Shown here: positions 53,531 to 60,048 of the stretch, in pieces
Layout: every line of letters begins with the position of its first letter
Position numbering within the stretch: the first letter of the stretch is position 1
Source of the DNA: a delta proteobacterium ML8_F1
GTDB lineage: Bacteria; Bacillota; Clostridia; Peptostreptococcales; Acidaminobacteraceae
Length of the DNA stretch: 60,048 nt
NCBI GenBank assembly: GCA_002029975.1
Contig: LQBE01000040.1
Span: forward strand, 73,066-133,113
Reading direction: 5' to 3'
Made by a program: the position numbers and the translations under genes
The notes under the pieces: generated by a model
Told to the model about the DNA's origin: nothing
The model's database searches: none
Seen by the model: the letters and a program-made list of their open reading frames with translations, nothing else

Positions 53531-53554
53531 ACAGTGGGTTTTCAAGTGTATAAT
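53522..53554 (+). promoter_or_regulatory. Palindromic promoter region of ackA
   Basis: TTGAAA (53525-53530), an 18-base spacer and TATAAT (53549-53554) form the likely ackA promoter. CACTTGAAAAC (53522-53532) and GTTTTCAAGTG (53538-53548) are perfect 11-bp inverted repeats around AGTGG. They fill the spacer and the -35, a good place for a regulator to bind. No regulator was identified. Confidence 0.7.
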
Positions 53555-53600
53555 GAATGGTGTATTGTATACAAAAAAAGCGTATTTTAAGGAGGAAACA

Positions 53601-54800
53601 ATGAAGGTAATTGTAATTAACTGCGGGTCATCATCTTTAAAGTATCAACTCCTCAATATGGAGGATGAAAGTTTAATGGCAATCGGTCTTGTAGAGCGCA
53701 TCGGACTTGATGGAGCACAGCTCAAGCATGAAACCGTGGGAAAGGACAAGCAGGTGATAGTCACCCCTATGAAGAACCACAAGGATGCTCTGAAGGTGGT
53801 TCTTGACGCCCTGGTGGATCCCGGGCACGGGGTAATCAAAAGTCTCAATGAAATCGACGCAGCGGGCCACAGGGTGGTCCATGCCGGCGAGAAATTCAGC
53901 GGTTCGGTGAAAATCACTGATGCCGTGATGGACGCTCTCGAAGAATGCATCGAGCTGGCCCCGCTGCACAATCCCCCCAATATCATGGGAATCAAGGCCA
54001 TCCAGGAATTGCTGCCCAGTATTGTCAATGTGGGAGTTTTTGATACCGCATTCCATCAGACCATGCCCGCCTCCTCCTATATTTATCCCTTGCCCTATGA
54101 ATACTACGAGAAGTACGGTCTCAGACGCTATGGATTCCACGGCACCTCCCACCGCTATGTCTCGGAAAGAGCCGCCTCAATTCTGGGAATGGATTACCAT
54201 AACATGAAAATCGTCACCTGCCATCTGGGCAACGGCGCCAGTGCCACGGCAGTGCTCAACGGCAAGTCCGTGGCCACTTCCATGGGCTTTACCCCCCTGG
54301 AAGGTCTGGCCATGGGAACCAGGACCGGGGATCTCGACCCTGCCATTGTCACCTACCTGATGAGCAAGGAGAATCTCAGTATCCAGGAGATGGACAATAT
54401 TCTCAACAAAAAATCCGGCGTCCTCGGCATATCCGGAATTTCCAGTGATTTCAGAGACATCGAAGAGGCGGCGGATGCCGGCAACCAGCGGGCGAAGCTT
54501 GCTGTGGATGTCTTCAGACTTCGGGTCAAAAAATACATCGCCGCCTATGCAGCTGTCATGGGAGGGGTGGATGCGGTTGTGTTCACCGCCGGTCTTGGGG
54601 AGAACTCCCCTGTGGACAGAAAGGCGATCTGCGAGGGACTTGAATTCATGGGCCTTTCCATTGACGACGAAAAGAACAATGTCCGGGGCAAAGAGACAGT
54701 TATTTCAACCGATGACTCCAAGGTCAAGGTACTGCTTATCCCCACCAATGAGGAGCTGACCATTGCCAGGGATACCATTGAAATCCTGGGGACTCTGTAG
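53601..54800 (+). CDS. ackA: Acetate kinase
   Basis: A 399-residue enzyme that converts acetyl phosphate and ADP to acetate and ATP, a main energy-yielding step of anaerobic fermentation. It shows [36 protein letters not shown] (conserved His), [31 protein letters not shown] and the Arg/Glu active site in it. AAGGAGGAAACA precedes ATG 53601. pta is not adjacent, so acetyl phosphate is made elsewhere. The yceD-rpmF promoter follows 12 bases after the stop. Confidence 0.97.
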   Translation: MKVIVINCGSSSLKYQLLNMEDESLMAIGLVERIGLDGAQLKHETVGKDKQVIVTPMKNHKDALKVVLDALVDPGHGVIKSLNEIDAAGHRVVHAGEKFSGSVKITDAVMDALEECIELAPLHNPPNIMGIKAIQELLPSIVNVGVFDTAFHQTMPASSYIYPLPYEYYEKYGLRRYGFHGTSHRYVSERAASILGMDYHNMKIVTCHLGNGASATAVLNGKSVATSMGFTPLEGLAMGTRTGDLDPAIVTYLMSKENLSIQEMDNILNKKSGVLGISGISSDFRDIEEAADAGNQRAKLAVDVFRLRVKKYIAAYAAVMGGVDAVVFTAGLGENSPVDRKAICEGLEFMGLSIDDEKNNVRGKETVISTDDSKVKVLLIPTNEELTIARDTIEILGTL

Positions 54801-54811
54801 AATTTAAATCC

Positions 54812-54840
54812 TTGACAAAAGAAATGCCAGTCTATATAAT
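54812..54840 (+). promoter_or_regulatory. Consensus promoter of yceD-rpmF
   Basis: TTGACA (54812-54817), exactly 17 bases, then TATAAT (54835-54840): a full match to the vegetative consensus. It should give a strong transcript starting near 54847, about 20 bases before the yceD start. Confidence 0.95.
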
Positions 54841-54868
54841 AATACTGTTGTAATTTGAGGTGTTGAGT

Positions 54869-55363
54869 ATGTCAATTAACATCAAGAATCTACTCAAAGG
54901 CGAAATCAAGGTTTTGCCTGTCAGGTCTCAAATAAACATCGAAATCGATGAGTCTTTGAAAGCGATGGGCATTCTTGAAGCCTCGGAGATTACAGCCCAC
55001 GGGCAGGTGGTCCTCAGAGGTGCAAAAGCCTTTCTGGAGCTTAGAATTGAAGGGGAGCTGGTCTATGCCTGCGCCCGCTGTCTGGACCCGGCACCCTACA
55101 GGCTGAAGCTGGATGTGGACAAATGTCTTGAAAGCCCGGGGTCTGGAGTCGAGGATTGCATACCGCTCAAGGGTACTGTCCTGGAACTTGATGGATTCAT
55201 CCTGGAAGAAACCCTGTTGAATCTTCCGGGGAAGGTACTCTGCAGTGAAGACTGCCGAGGAATCTGTCCTGTATGCGGCATCAACAAAAACCACGAAACC
55301 TGTCATTGCGAAGAAGATCTGGTCGATCCGCGATTTGACGTTCTCGATGACTTTTTCAGTTAA
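54869..55363 (+). CDS. yceD: DUF177/YceD family protein
   Basis: A 164-residue protein of the YceD family, usually placed before rpmF. ACARCLDP in the middle and the C-terminal CGINKNHETCHCEE block give cysteine pairs that may bind zinc; FILEETLLNLPGKVLCSEDCRGICPVCG is typical (quoted in part). In plants and bacteria relatives are linked to 23S rRNA accumulation. ATG 54869 follows GAGGTG; the frame is open only a few codons further. rpmF is 19 bases downstream. Confidence 0.9.
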   Translation: MSINIKNLLKGEIKVLPVRSQINIEIDESLKAMGILEASEITAHGQVVLRGAKAFLELRIEGELVYACARCLDPAPYRLKLDVDKCLESPGSGVEDCIPLKGTVLELDGFILEETLLNLPGKVLCSEDCRGICPVCGINKNHETCHCEEDLVDPRFDVLDDFFS

Positions 55364-55382
55364 ATTTAAGGAGGTGTGATCC

Positions 55383-55562
55383 ATGGCAGTCCCTAAGAGA
55401 AAGACTTCAAAGGCTAGAAGAGATAAAAGAAGAGCTTCGAATATCAAGATGACAGCTCCTAACCTCAGTGTATGTCCGAATTGTCACGAACCTATGGTGC
55501 CTCATAGAGTTTGTCCATCCTGTGGATATTACAAAGGGGAAGAAGTCGTTAAAGTCGACTGA
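55383..55562 (+). CDS. rpmF: Ribosomal protein bL32
   Basis: A 59-residue 50S protein. It begins [18 protein letters not shown], the L32 signature, and carries a zinc ribbon of four cysteines (31, 34, 44 and 47; [18 protein letters not shown]). TAAGGAGGTGTG precedes ATG 55383. A strong terminator follows. The yceD-rpmF-fapR/plsX order is conserved in many bacteria and links ribosome and lipid genes. Confidence 0.97.
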   Translation: MAVPKRKTSKARRDKRRASNIKMTAPNLSVCPNCHEPMVPHRVCPSCGYYKGEEVVKVD

Positions 55563-55567
55563 TTCTC

Positions 55568-55597
55568 AAGCCCCTGCCTCAAGGCAGGGGCTTTTTT
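55568..55597 (+). terminator. Terminator after rpmF
   Basis: AAGCCCCTGCC (55568-55578) pairs perfectly with GGCAGGGGCTT (55583-55593) around TCAA, with six T at 55592-55597. Confidence 0.95.
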
Positions 55598-55609
55598 AAC
55601 CGGTTTGTC

Positions 55610-55654
55610 TTGCACATTTCTTTTTTTTGTCTTATAATTAGTAGCAGGTACTAA
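55610..55654 (+). promoter_or_regulatory. fapR promoter with FapR operator
   Basis: TTGCAC (55610-55615), 17 bases and TATAAT (55633-55638) form the promoter. TTAGTA (55638-55643) and TACTAA (55649-55654) are an inverted repeat with a five-base centre that matches the known FapR box shape. The box begins in the last base of the -10, so bound FapR should block initiation. A further half-like TACTAA lies near 55662-55667. Malonyl-CoA is the known inducer of FapR in other Bacillota. Confidence 0.9.
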
Positions 55655-55679
55655 AATAAAGTACTAAAGGAGTGGTTCT

Positions 55680-56231
55680 GTGAGTACGTCAGCCAAAGAA
55701 AAAAGGCAGCAGCAACTCATCGAAATCATTGAAACAGACCCCTTTGTCACGGATGAAGTCTTGAGTGAAAAATTGAAGGTCAGTATTCAAACCATCAGAC
55801 TGGACCGCATGGCCCTGGCCATTCCTGAACTCAGAATCCGAATCAAGGATGTGGCCCGGAACAATTACGACAAAGTCAGGACTCTGAAAAAGTCTGAAAT
55901 TGTCGGTGAACTCATTGACCTTGATTTGAACCAGCAGGGAATCTCACTTTTGCAAACCGATGAAACCATGGCTTTCGAACGCACGAAAATCATAAAGGGC
56001 CATTATATATTTGCCATGGCCGAGTCCCTCGCCCTGGCGGTCATTGATGCCAGGGTGGCCATTACCGGTGTGGCCAATCTGAAGTACGCCGTGCCTGTAA
56101 AGGCCGGCGAACAGCTCAAAGCCAAGGCGAAGGTCACCATGATACGGGGAAAGGAATATTTTGTCCATGTGTTTATTACGGTGAAGGACCAGCCGGTATT
56201 TCGATCGAAATTCATTTTGAAGACCCTGTAG
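55680..56231 (+). CDS. fapR: Fatty acid biosynthesis transcriptional repressor FapR
   Basis: A 183-residue regulator. A DeoR-like helix-turn-helix lies at about residues 5-55 (RQQQLIEIIETDPFVTDEVLSEKLKVS). A hot-dog fold effector domain occupies about 75-183, with GHYIFAMAESLALAVID and GVANLKYAVPVKAGEQL. It represses lipid synthesis genes and is released by malonyl-CoA. The start is GTG 55680 after AAAGGAG. The operator overlaps its own promoter, so it is probably autoregulated. plsX follows after 15 bases. Confidence 0.95.
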   Translation: MSTSAKEKRQQQLIEIIETDPFVTDEVLSEKLKVSIQTIRLDRMALAIPELRIRIKDVARNNYDKVRTLKKSEIVGELIDLDLNQQGISLLQTDETMAFERTKIIKGHYIFAMAESLALAVIDARVAITGVANLKYAVPVKAGEQLKAKAKVTMIRGKEYFVHVFITVKDQPVFRSKFILKTL

Positions 56232-56246
56232 AGGAGGTTGAAAATC

Positions 56247-57257
56247 ATGATTATTGCACTGGATGTCATGGGCGGCGACAAGGGACCGCGGGAAATGATC
56301 CGAGGCGCCCTGGCGGCTTTGGAGCGCGTCCCTTCGCAGGTGATGTTAATTGGCACTCAAGAGACGATTGAAGGCGTCCTGGAGGAATTCAAGGAGTCCA
56401 GTCCCCGATTGAGTTTTACCTACACCACGGAAGTGATTGAAAATGATGACAAGCCGGTTCAGGCCATCAAAAGGAAAAAAGATTCCTCTATGGTGGTGGG
56501 CTTTGATCTTCTCAAAAAAGGAGAAATCGATGCGTTCATTTCAGCGGGAAACACCGGAGCCCTCCTGGCGGGGGGACTGCTGCGTCTGGGCAGAATCCGG
56601 GGCATTGACCGGCCGAGTCTTGCGACGGTCTACCCGATGAAGGGGAAAATGGGCATACTCACCGATGCCGGAGCCAATGCCGAGGTCAAACCCCAAAACT
56701 ATCTGGAATTTGCCACCATGGCCAGTATTTATGCCAGCCGGGTTCTGGGAATTTCCAGTCCCAAGGTGGGTCTGGTCAATATCGGCACAGAAAAGACCAA
56801 GGGAACCCCCCAGCTGCTGGCAACCTACGAGCTTCTCGAAAAATCGAATCTGAACTTCATCGGCAATATCGAGGGCAGGGACATCCCCCTGGGAGTGGCG
56901 GATATCGCTCTGGCCGACGGTTTTACCGGCAATGTGATTCTCAAGGTCACTGAAGGAGTGGCGACATCCATCACAGACCATTTGAAGTCCATGTTCATGA
57001 AAAATACCGGGACCAGGGTGGCTGCGCTGCTGGTGAAAAGCGGACTCGCTGCCTTCAAGAAAACCATGGATTATACAGAATACGGCGGGGCGCCACTTCT
57101 GGGCTTGAAGGGCGCTGTGGTCAAAGCCCATGGTTCTTCAAACCACAAGGCCATTATGAATGCCATTGTCTATGCACAGAAATACCTGGATTCCGGTGTC
57201 ATCGACGAGATTGAGACCTATGTCAAGGACAGGAGTGAAGCAGTTGACGAAGCTTAA
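56247..57257 (+). CDS. plsX: Phosphate acyltransferase PlsX
   Basis: A 336-residue enzyme that makes acyl-phosphate from acyl-ACP, the start of phospholipid assembly. It begins MIIALDVMGGDKGP and has AISAGNTGALLA-like FISAGNTGALLAGG, ILTDAGANAEVKP, NIGTEKTKGTP, IALADGFTGNVILK and KAHGSSNHKA. GAGGAGG precedes ATG 56247; a TTG at 56238 would add three residues. The end overlaps fabH by 14 bases. The acyl-phosphate user PlsY is not in the window. Confidence 0.96.
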   Translation: MIIALDVMGGDKGPREMIRGALAALERVPSQVMLIGTQETIEGVLEEFKESSPRLSFTYTTEVIENDDKPVQAIKRKKDSSMVVGFDLLKKGEIDAFISAGNTGALLAGGLLRLGRIRGIDRPSLATVYPMKGKMGILTDAGANAEVKPQNYLEFATMASIYASRVLGISSPKVGLVNIGTEKTKGTPQLLATYELLEKSNLNFIGNIEGRDIPLGVADIALADGFTGNVILKVTEGVATSITDHLKSMFMKNTGTRVAALLVKSGLAAFKKTMDYTEYGGAPLLGLKGAVVKAHGSSNHKAIMNAIVYAQKYLDSGVIDEIETYVKDRSEAVDEA

Positions 57258-58233
57258 AAGTGTAGGCATTATCGGCACGGGAAGTGCCTTGCCTGAAAGA
57301 ATCATGACCAACTATGATCTTGAAAAAATCGTGGAGACTTCCCACGAATGGATCGTGACCCGTACAGGCATTGAGGAAAGACGCATTGCCGATGAAAAAA
57401 CCACCACCTCGGACCTTGCCTACGAGGCAGCCCTCAAAGCCCTGGAAATGGCCAAAACTTCTCCTGAGGAACTGGATTTGATCATTGTGGCCACCATTAC
57501 TCCGGACATGATGTTTCCCGCCACCGCCTGTATTCTCCAGGACCGGCTCAAGGCCACAAAGGCTGCGGCTTTTGATCTGGAGGCGGCCTGTTCCGGTTTC
57601 CTCTACGGAGTGACCACGGCCCAGCAGTTCATAGCCACGGGATATTACAAAAAAGTCCTGGTCATCGGTGGTGAAGTGATGTCCAAGATAGTGGATTTTA
57701 CCGACCGTGGCACCTGTGTGCTCTTCGGAGACGGTGCCGGTGCCGTGGTGATGGGGGAGGTTGAAGAGGGCTTTGGCCTTTTGTCCACTGAACTTGGCTC
57801 CAAGGGAGAGGGCGGCAAATTTCTCTACCAGCCGGCGGGGGGTTCTCTGGAACCGGCTTCAGCTGAATCCGTGGCCAATCGACGCCACTTTGTGAAAATG
57901 GGGGGGCCGGAGGTTTTCAAGTTCGCTGTGAGAATCATGGGAGAAAGTTCTGTGAGAGTCATCGAAAAGGCGGGGCTGAACCTGGAGGATGTGGACTATC
58001 TTGTCCCCCACCAGGCCAATACCCGGATTATTGAGGCGGCGGCCAAGCGGATCAAACTGCCTATGAACCGGGTCAAGGTGAATCTCAACCGCTATGGCAA
58101 TATGTCGGCAGCTTCCATTCCTGTGGCCCTTGATGAAGCGGTCCGGGGGGGAGAAATCAAAAAAGGCGATCATGTAGTCCTGGTGGGCTTCGGCGGCGGC
58201 CTCACCTGGGGTGCCGCCCTGATCAGATGGTAG
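57244..58233 (+). CDS. fabH: 3-oxoacyl-ACP synthase III
   Basis: A 329-residue condensing enzyme that joins acetyl-CoA and malonyl-ACP to start fatty acid synthesis. The Cys-His-Asn triad is visible: Cys116 (AACSGF), His256 (VPHQANTRI) and Asn286 (RYGNMSAASIP). The start is taken as TTG 57244 because AGGAG lies at 57231-57235; GTG 57235 overlaps that site and is less likely. No fabK lies between it and fabD, unlike many Clostridia. Confidence 0.95.
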   Translation: MTKLKSVGIIGTGSALPERIMTNYDLEKIVETSHEWIVTRTGIEERRIADEKTTTSDLAYEAALKALEMAKTSPEELDLIIVATITPDMMFPATACILQDRLKATKAAAFDLEAACSGFLYGVTTAQQFIATGYYKKVLVIGGEVMSKIVDFTDRGTCVLFGDGAGAVVMGEVEEGFGLLSTELGSKGEGGKFLYQPAGGSLEPASAESVANRRHFVKMGGPEVFKFAVRIMGESSVRVIEKAGLNLEDVDYLVPHQANTRIIEAAAKRIKLPMNRVKVNLNRYGNMSAASIPVALDEAVRGGEIKKGDHVVLVGFGGGLTWGAALIRW

Positions 58234-58242
58234 GGAGGTTCT

Positions 58243-59190
58243 ATGGGTAAAATAGCATTCATTTTCCCGGGCCAGGGCGCACAGTACCCCGGCATGGGCA
58301 AAGAAATTCATGAGGCTTTTCCTGTGGCCAGGGAGGTCTTTGACAGGGCCTCAGCGGTGCTGGGCTACGATATGGCAAAGGTCTGTTTCCAGGGGACTGA
58401 AGAGGACCTGAGACAGACGGAAATCACCCAGCCCGCCATTTTGACGGTCAGTTATGCCATGGCCCGGGTCCTTCTTGAAAAGGGTGTCAGACCCGGTGCT
58501 CTGGCGGGGCTCAGTCTTGGGGAATATTCAGCCCTGGTGCTTGGCGGGGCCCTGAGCTTTGATGAAGCCCTTGGAGTGGTGGTCCGGCGGGGAAAAATCA
58601 TGCAGGAAGAAGTGCCCGCCGGGCGCGGCATGATGGCGGCCATCCTGGGTTTGGAAAACCACCTGGTTGAAACCGCCTGTCAAAGCGCATCATCCTGGGG
58701 TATTGTGGAACCGGTGAACTATAACTGTCCAGGACAGCTGGTTATTGCGGGTGAGGTCGAAGCCGTTACCAAGGGGATGGAGATTGCCAAATCCCTGGGT
58801 GCCAAAAAGACGGTGGCCCTCAAGGTGTCGGCACCCTTTCACACCAGTCTCCTGGCAGGGGCTGGCGAAAAACTCAGGGGTGTACTGGAACAGGTTGTCA
58901 TCAAACCCCTTGAAATCCCAGTCATCAACAATGTCGCCGCTCAAGAAAACCGCAGTCCTGAGGACACTTTTGAGAAGCTGGTTCAACAGGTGTACCGGCC
59001 GGTGCTCTGGGAGGACTCGGTTAACTATCTCATTGAAGAGGGCTTTGACACTTTTATTGAAGTGGGACCCTCGAGAAGTCTGTCGAATTTCGTCAAAAGA
59101 ATTTCGAAGGAAGTGACGGTTCTCAATGTCGAGGACCTCAAATCCCTTCATAAAACCATTGAAGCCCTGGGAGGTGCCCATGAATCTTAA
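58243..59190 (+). CDS. fabD: Malonyl-CoA: ACP transacylase
   Basis: A 315-residue acyltransferase that loads malonate on ACP. It begins IAFIFPGQGAQYPGMG. The nucleophile is Ser91 in GLSLGEYSAL, Arg is in VRRGKIMQE, and His is in APFHTSLL, with GPSRSLSNF-like EVGPSRSLSNFVK near the end. AGGGAGG precedes ATG 58243. It overlaps fabG by 11 bases. Confidence 0.97.
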   Translation: MGKIAFIFPGQGAQYPGMGKEIHEAFPVAREVFDRASAVLGYDMAKVCFQGTEEDLRQTEITQPAILTVSYAMARVLLEKGVRPGALAGLSLGEYSALVLGGALSFDEALGVVVRRGKIMQEEVPAGRGMMAAILGLENHLVETACQSASSWGIVEPVNYNCPGQLVIAGEVEAVTKGMEIAKSLGAKKTVALKVSAPFHTSLLAGAGEKLRGVLEQVVIKPLEIPVINNVAAQENRSPEDTFEKLVQQVYRPVLWEDSVNYLIEEGFDTFIEVGPSRSLSNFVKRISKEVTVLNVEDLKSLHKTIEALGGAHES

Positions 59191-59923
59191 AGGAAAGACT
59201 GCAGTTGTCACCGGAGGCTCCAGGGGAATAGGCAAAGCCATTGCCCTGGGTCTGGCCCAAAAGGGGGCGGATATCGCCCTCAACTATACCGAACGCAAAG
59301 AAAGCGCCCTCGAGGTTCAGGGGGAGATTCTTGCCTTGGGCGTGAGGTGTGAAATCTACCAGGCGGACGTTTCCCGGGAGGATTCGGTGAAGGCCTTTGT
59401 TGAGGCACTCCAGGCGGATTTCCCCCGAATTGATATTCTCGTGAACAATGCCGGCATTACCAGAGACGGTCCGGTGGTCCGCATGAGTGAGGAGGATTTC
59501 ACCCGGGTGCTGGATATCAATCTCAAAGGGACCTTCCTGATGAGCAAATACCTGGGCAAGCTGATGATGAAGCAGCGGGAGGGCAGAATTATCAATATCG
59601 CCTCGGTGGTGGGACTGATGGGCAATGCCTATCAGGCTAATTATGCCGCCTCCAAGGCTGGAATCATCGGGCTCACCAAGTCCCTCGCCAAGGAATTTGC
59701 CCCTCGAAATATACGGGTCAACGGGGTGGCTCCGGGTTTTATAAAGACAGAGATGACGGACCGGCTGCCTCAGAAGGTGAAGGAAGAATACACCAGAGCC
59801 ATCCCCCTGGGGGATTACGGAAGCCCGGAGGATGTTGCCGGTGCGGTGTTGTTTCTGGCCAGTCGCTATGCCGACTATGTCACCGGTCAGATTCTGGTGG
59901 TCGACGGCGGCATGCTCATGTGA
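59180..59923 (+). CDS. fabG: 3-oxoacyl-ACP reductase
   Basis: A 247-residue NADPH-dependent short-chain dehydrogenase that reduces 3-oxoacyl-ACP. It has TGGSRGIGK (11-19), NNAGITRD, and the catalytic Ser142 (IASVVG), Tyr155 and Lys159 (YAASK), then APGFIKTEMT and the final VDGGMLM. ATG 59180 follows GGGAGGTGCC; the frame is open upstream inside fabD but that part is not family-like. It is the last complete gene in the window. Confidence 0.97.
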   Translation: MNLKGKTAVVTGGSRGIGKAIALGLAQKGADIALNYTERKESALEVQGEILALGVRCEIYQADVSREDSVKAFVEALQADFPRIDILVNNAGITRDGPVVRMSEEDFTRVLDINLKGTFLMSKYLGKLMMKQREGRIINIASVVGLMGNAYQANYAASKAGIIGLTKSLAKEFAPRNIRVNGVAPGFIKTEMTDRLPQKVKEEYTRAIPLGDYGSPEDVAGAVLFLASRYADYVTGQILVVDGGMLM

Positions 59924-60048
59924 AAAAGGGGGGATCCGTGTTTTATCCCCAGGCTGCCAACAGGGTACCACGGCTTGAAAAAGCCGAAAAAATAAAAAGC
60001 TGAATTGTAAAATGAAGTTGAACTAATTAAAAATCCATAGAGGGCCAA
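59924..60048 (+). other. Non-coding spacer after fabG, probable upstream region of acpP
   Basis: The last 125 bases hold no gene I can support. GGGGAT (59930-59935) can pair with ATCCCC (59945-59950), and CGGCTT (59971-59976) with AAGCCG (59981-59986) around GAAA. Neither is followed by a T-run, so they are not clear terminators. The sequence becomes A-rich after 59985. acpP usually follows fabG and would be expected beyond the edge. Confidence 0.5.

Overview
The window is a stretch of bacterial chromosome of moderate GC content. It is gene-dense and almost entirely on the plus strand. It is most likely from an anaerobic member of the Clostridia (Bacillota). The evidence is the dcw cell-wall and division cluster with meso-diaminopimelate-type MurE, SepF, YlmH and Sbp/DUF881 proteins, a T-box leader before ileS, FapR, RqcH, TmcAL, a PASTA kinase with its PP2C phosphatase, and YloU/YloV genes. 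No rRNA, tRNA, CRISPR array, insertion sequence or phage gene was seen. No sporulation gene was recognised, although spoIIGA-sigE-sigG often follows ftsZ in spore formers. I cannot name the genus from sequence reading alone.

Layout. 1-258 is the end of lgt, followed by a terminator. 351-15334 is the dcw cluster: MraZ operator, mraZ, rsmH, ftsL, PASTA-bearing PBP, murE, murF, mraY, murD, ftsW, murG, ftsQ, two DUF881 genes, sbp, ftsZ. There is no ftsA. 15335-25023 holds a possible structured RNA, then nrdR, pgeF, a DUF512 radical-SAM-type protein, der, gpsA, an HlyD-like membrane protein, yggS, sepF, yggT, ylmH and a FucI/AraA-fold protein where divIVA would often be. 25088-30020 is a T-box-controlled ileS (long type), an RluD-type pseudouridine synthase whose start codon is not obvious, and pyrR. 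30103-31812 is rqcH on the minus strand.

31896-46305 is a long plus-strand run: dapF, yicC, gmk, rpoZ, coaBC, priA, def, fmt, a YugP-type zinc peptidase, rsmB, prpC, prkC, rsgA, rpe, thiN. Many of these genes overlap by 1-14 bases, which suggests translational coupling. rpmB lies alone on the minus strand and shares a bidirectional terminator with thiN. 46625-52276 is yloU (Asp23 family), a fakA-like gene, recG, rsmD, coaD and a coiled-coil protein. tmcAL (minus) and ackA (plus) diverge from one compact palindromic promoter region. 54812-59923 is yceD-rpmF and then fapR-plsX-fabH-fabD-fabG under a FapR operator. acpP is expected just past the right edge.

Most of the window is conserved housekeeping DNA. 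I found no clearly new multi-gene system. The points most worth a second look are a perfect 16-bp hairpin inside the first codons of rsmB, the apparent lack of a canonical start codon for the RluD-type gene, a possible structured RNA between ftsZ and nrdR, the FucI/AraA-fold protein inside the division cluster, and the shared-hexamer palindrome between tmcAL and ackA. All motif, promoter and hairpin calls were made by eye.
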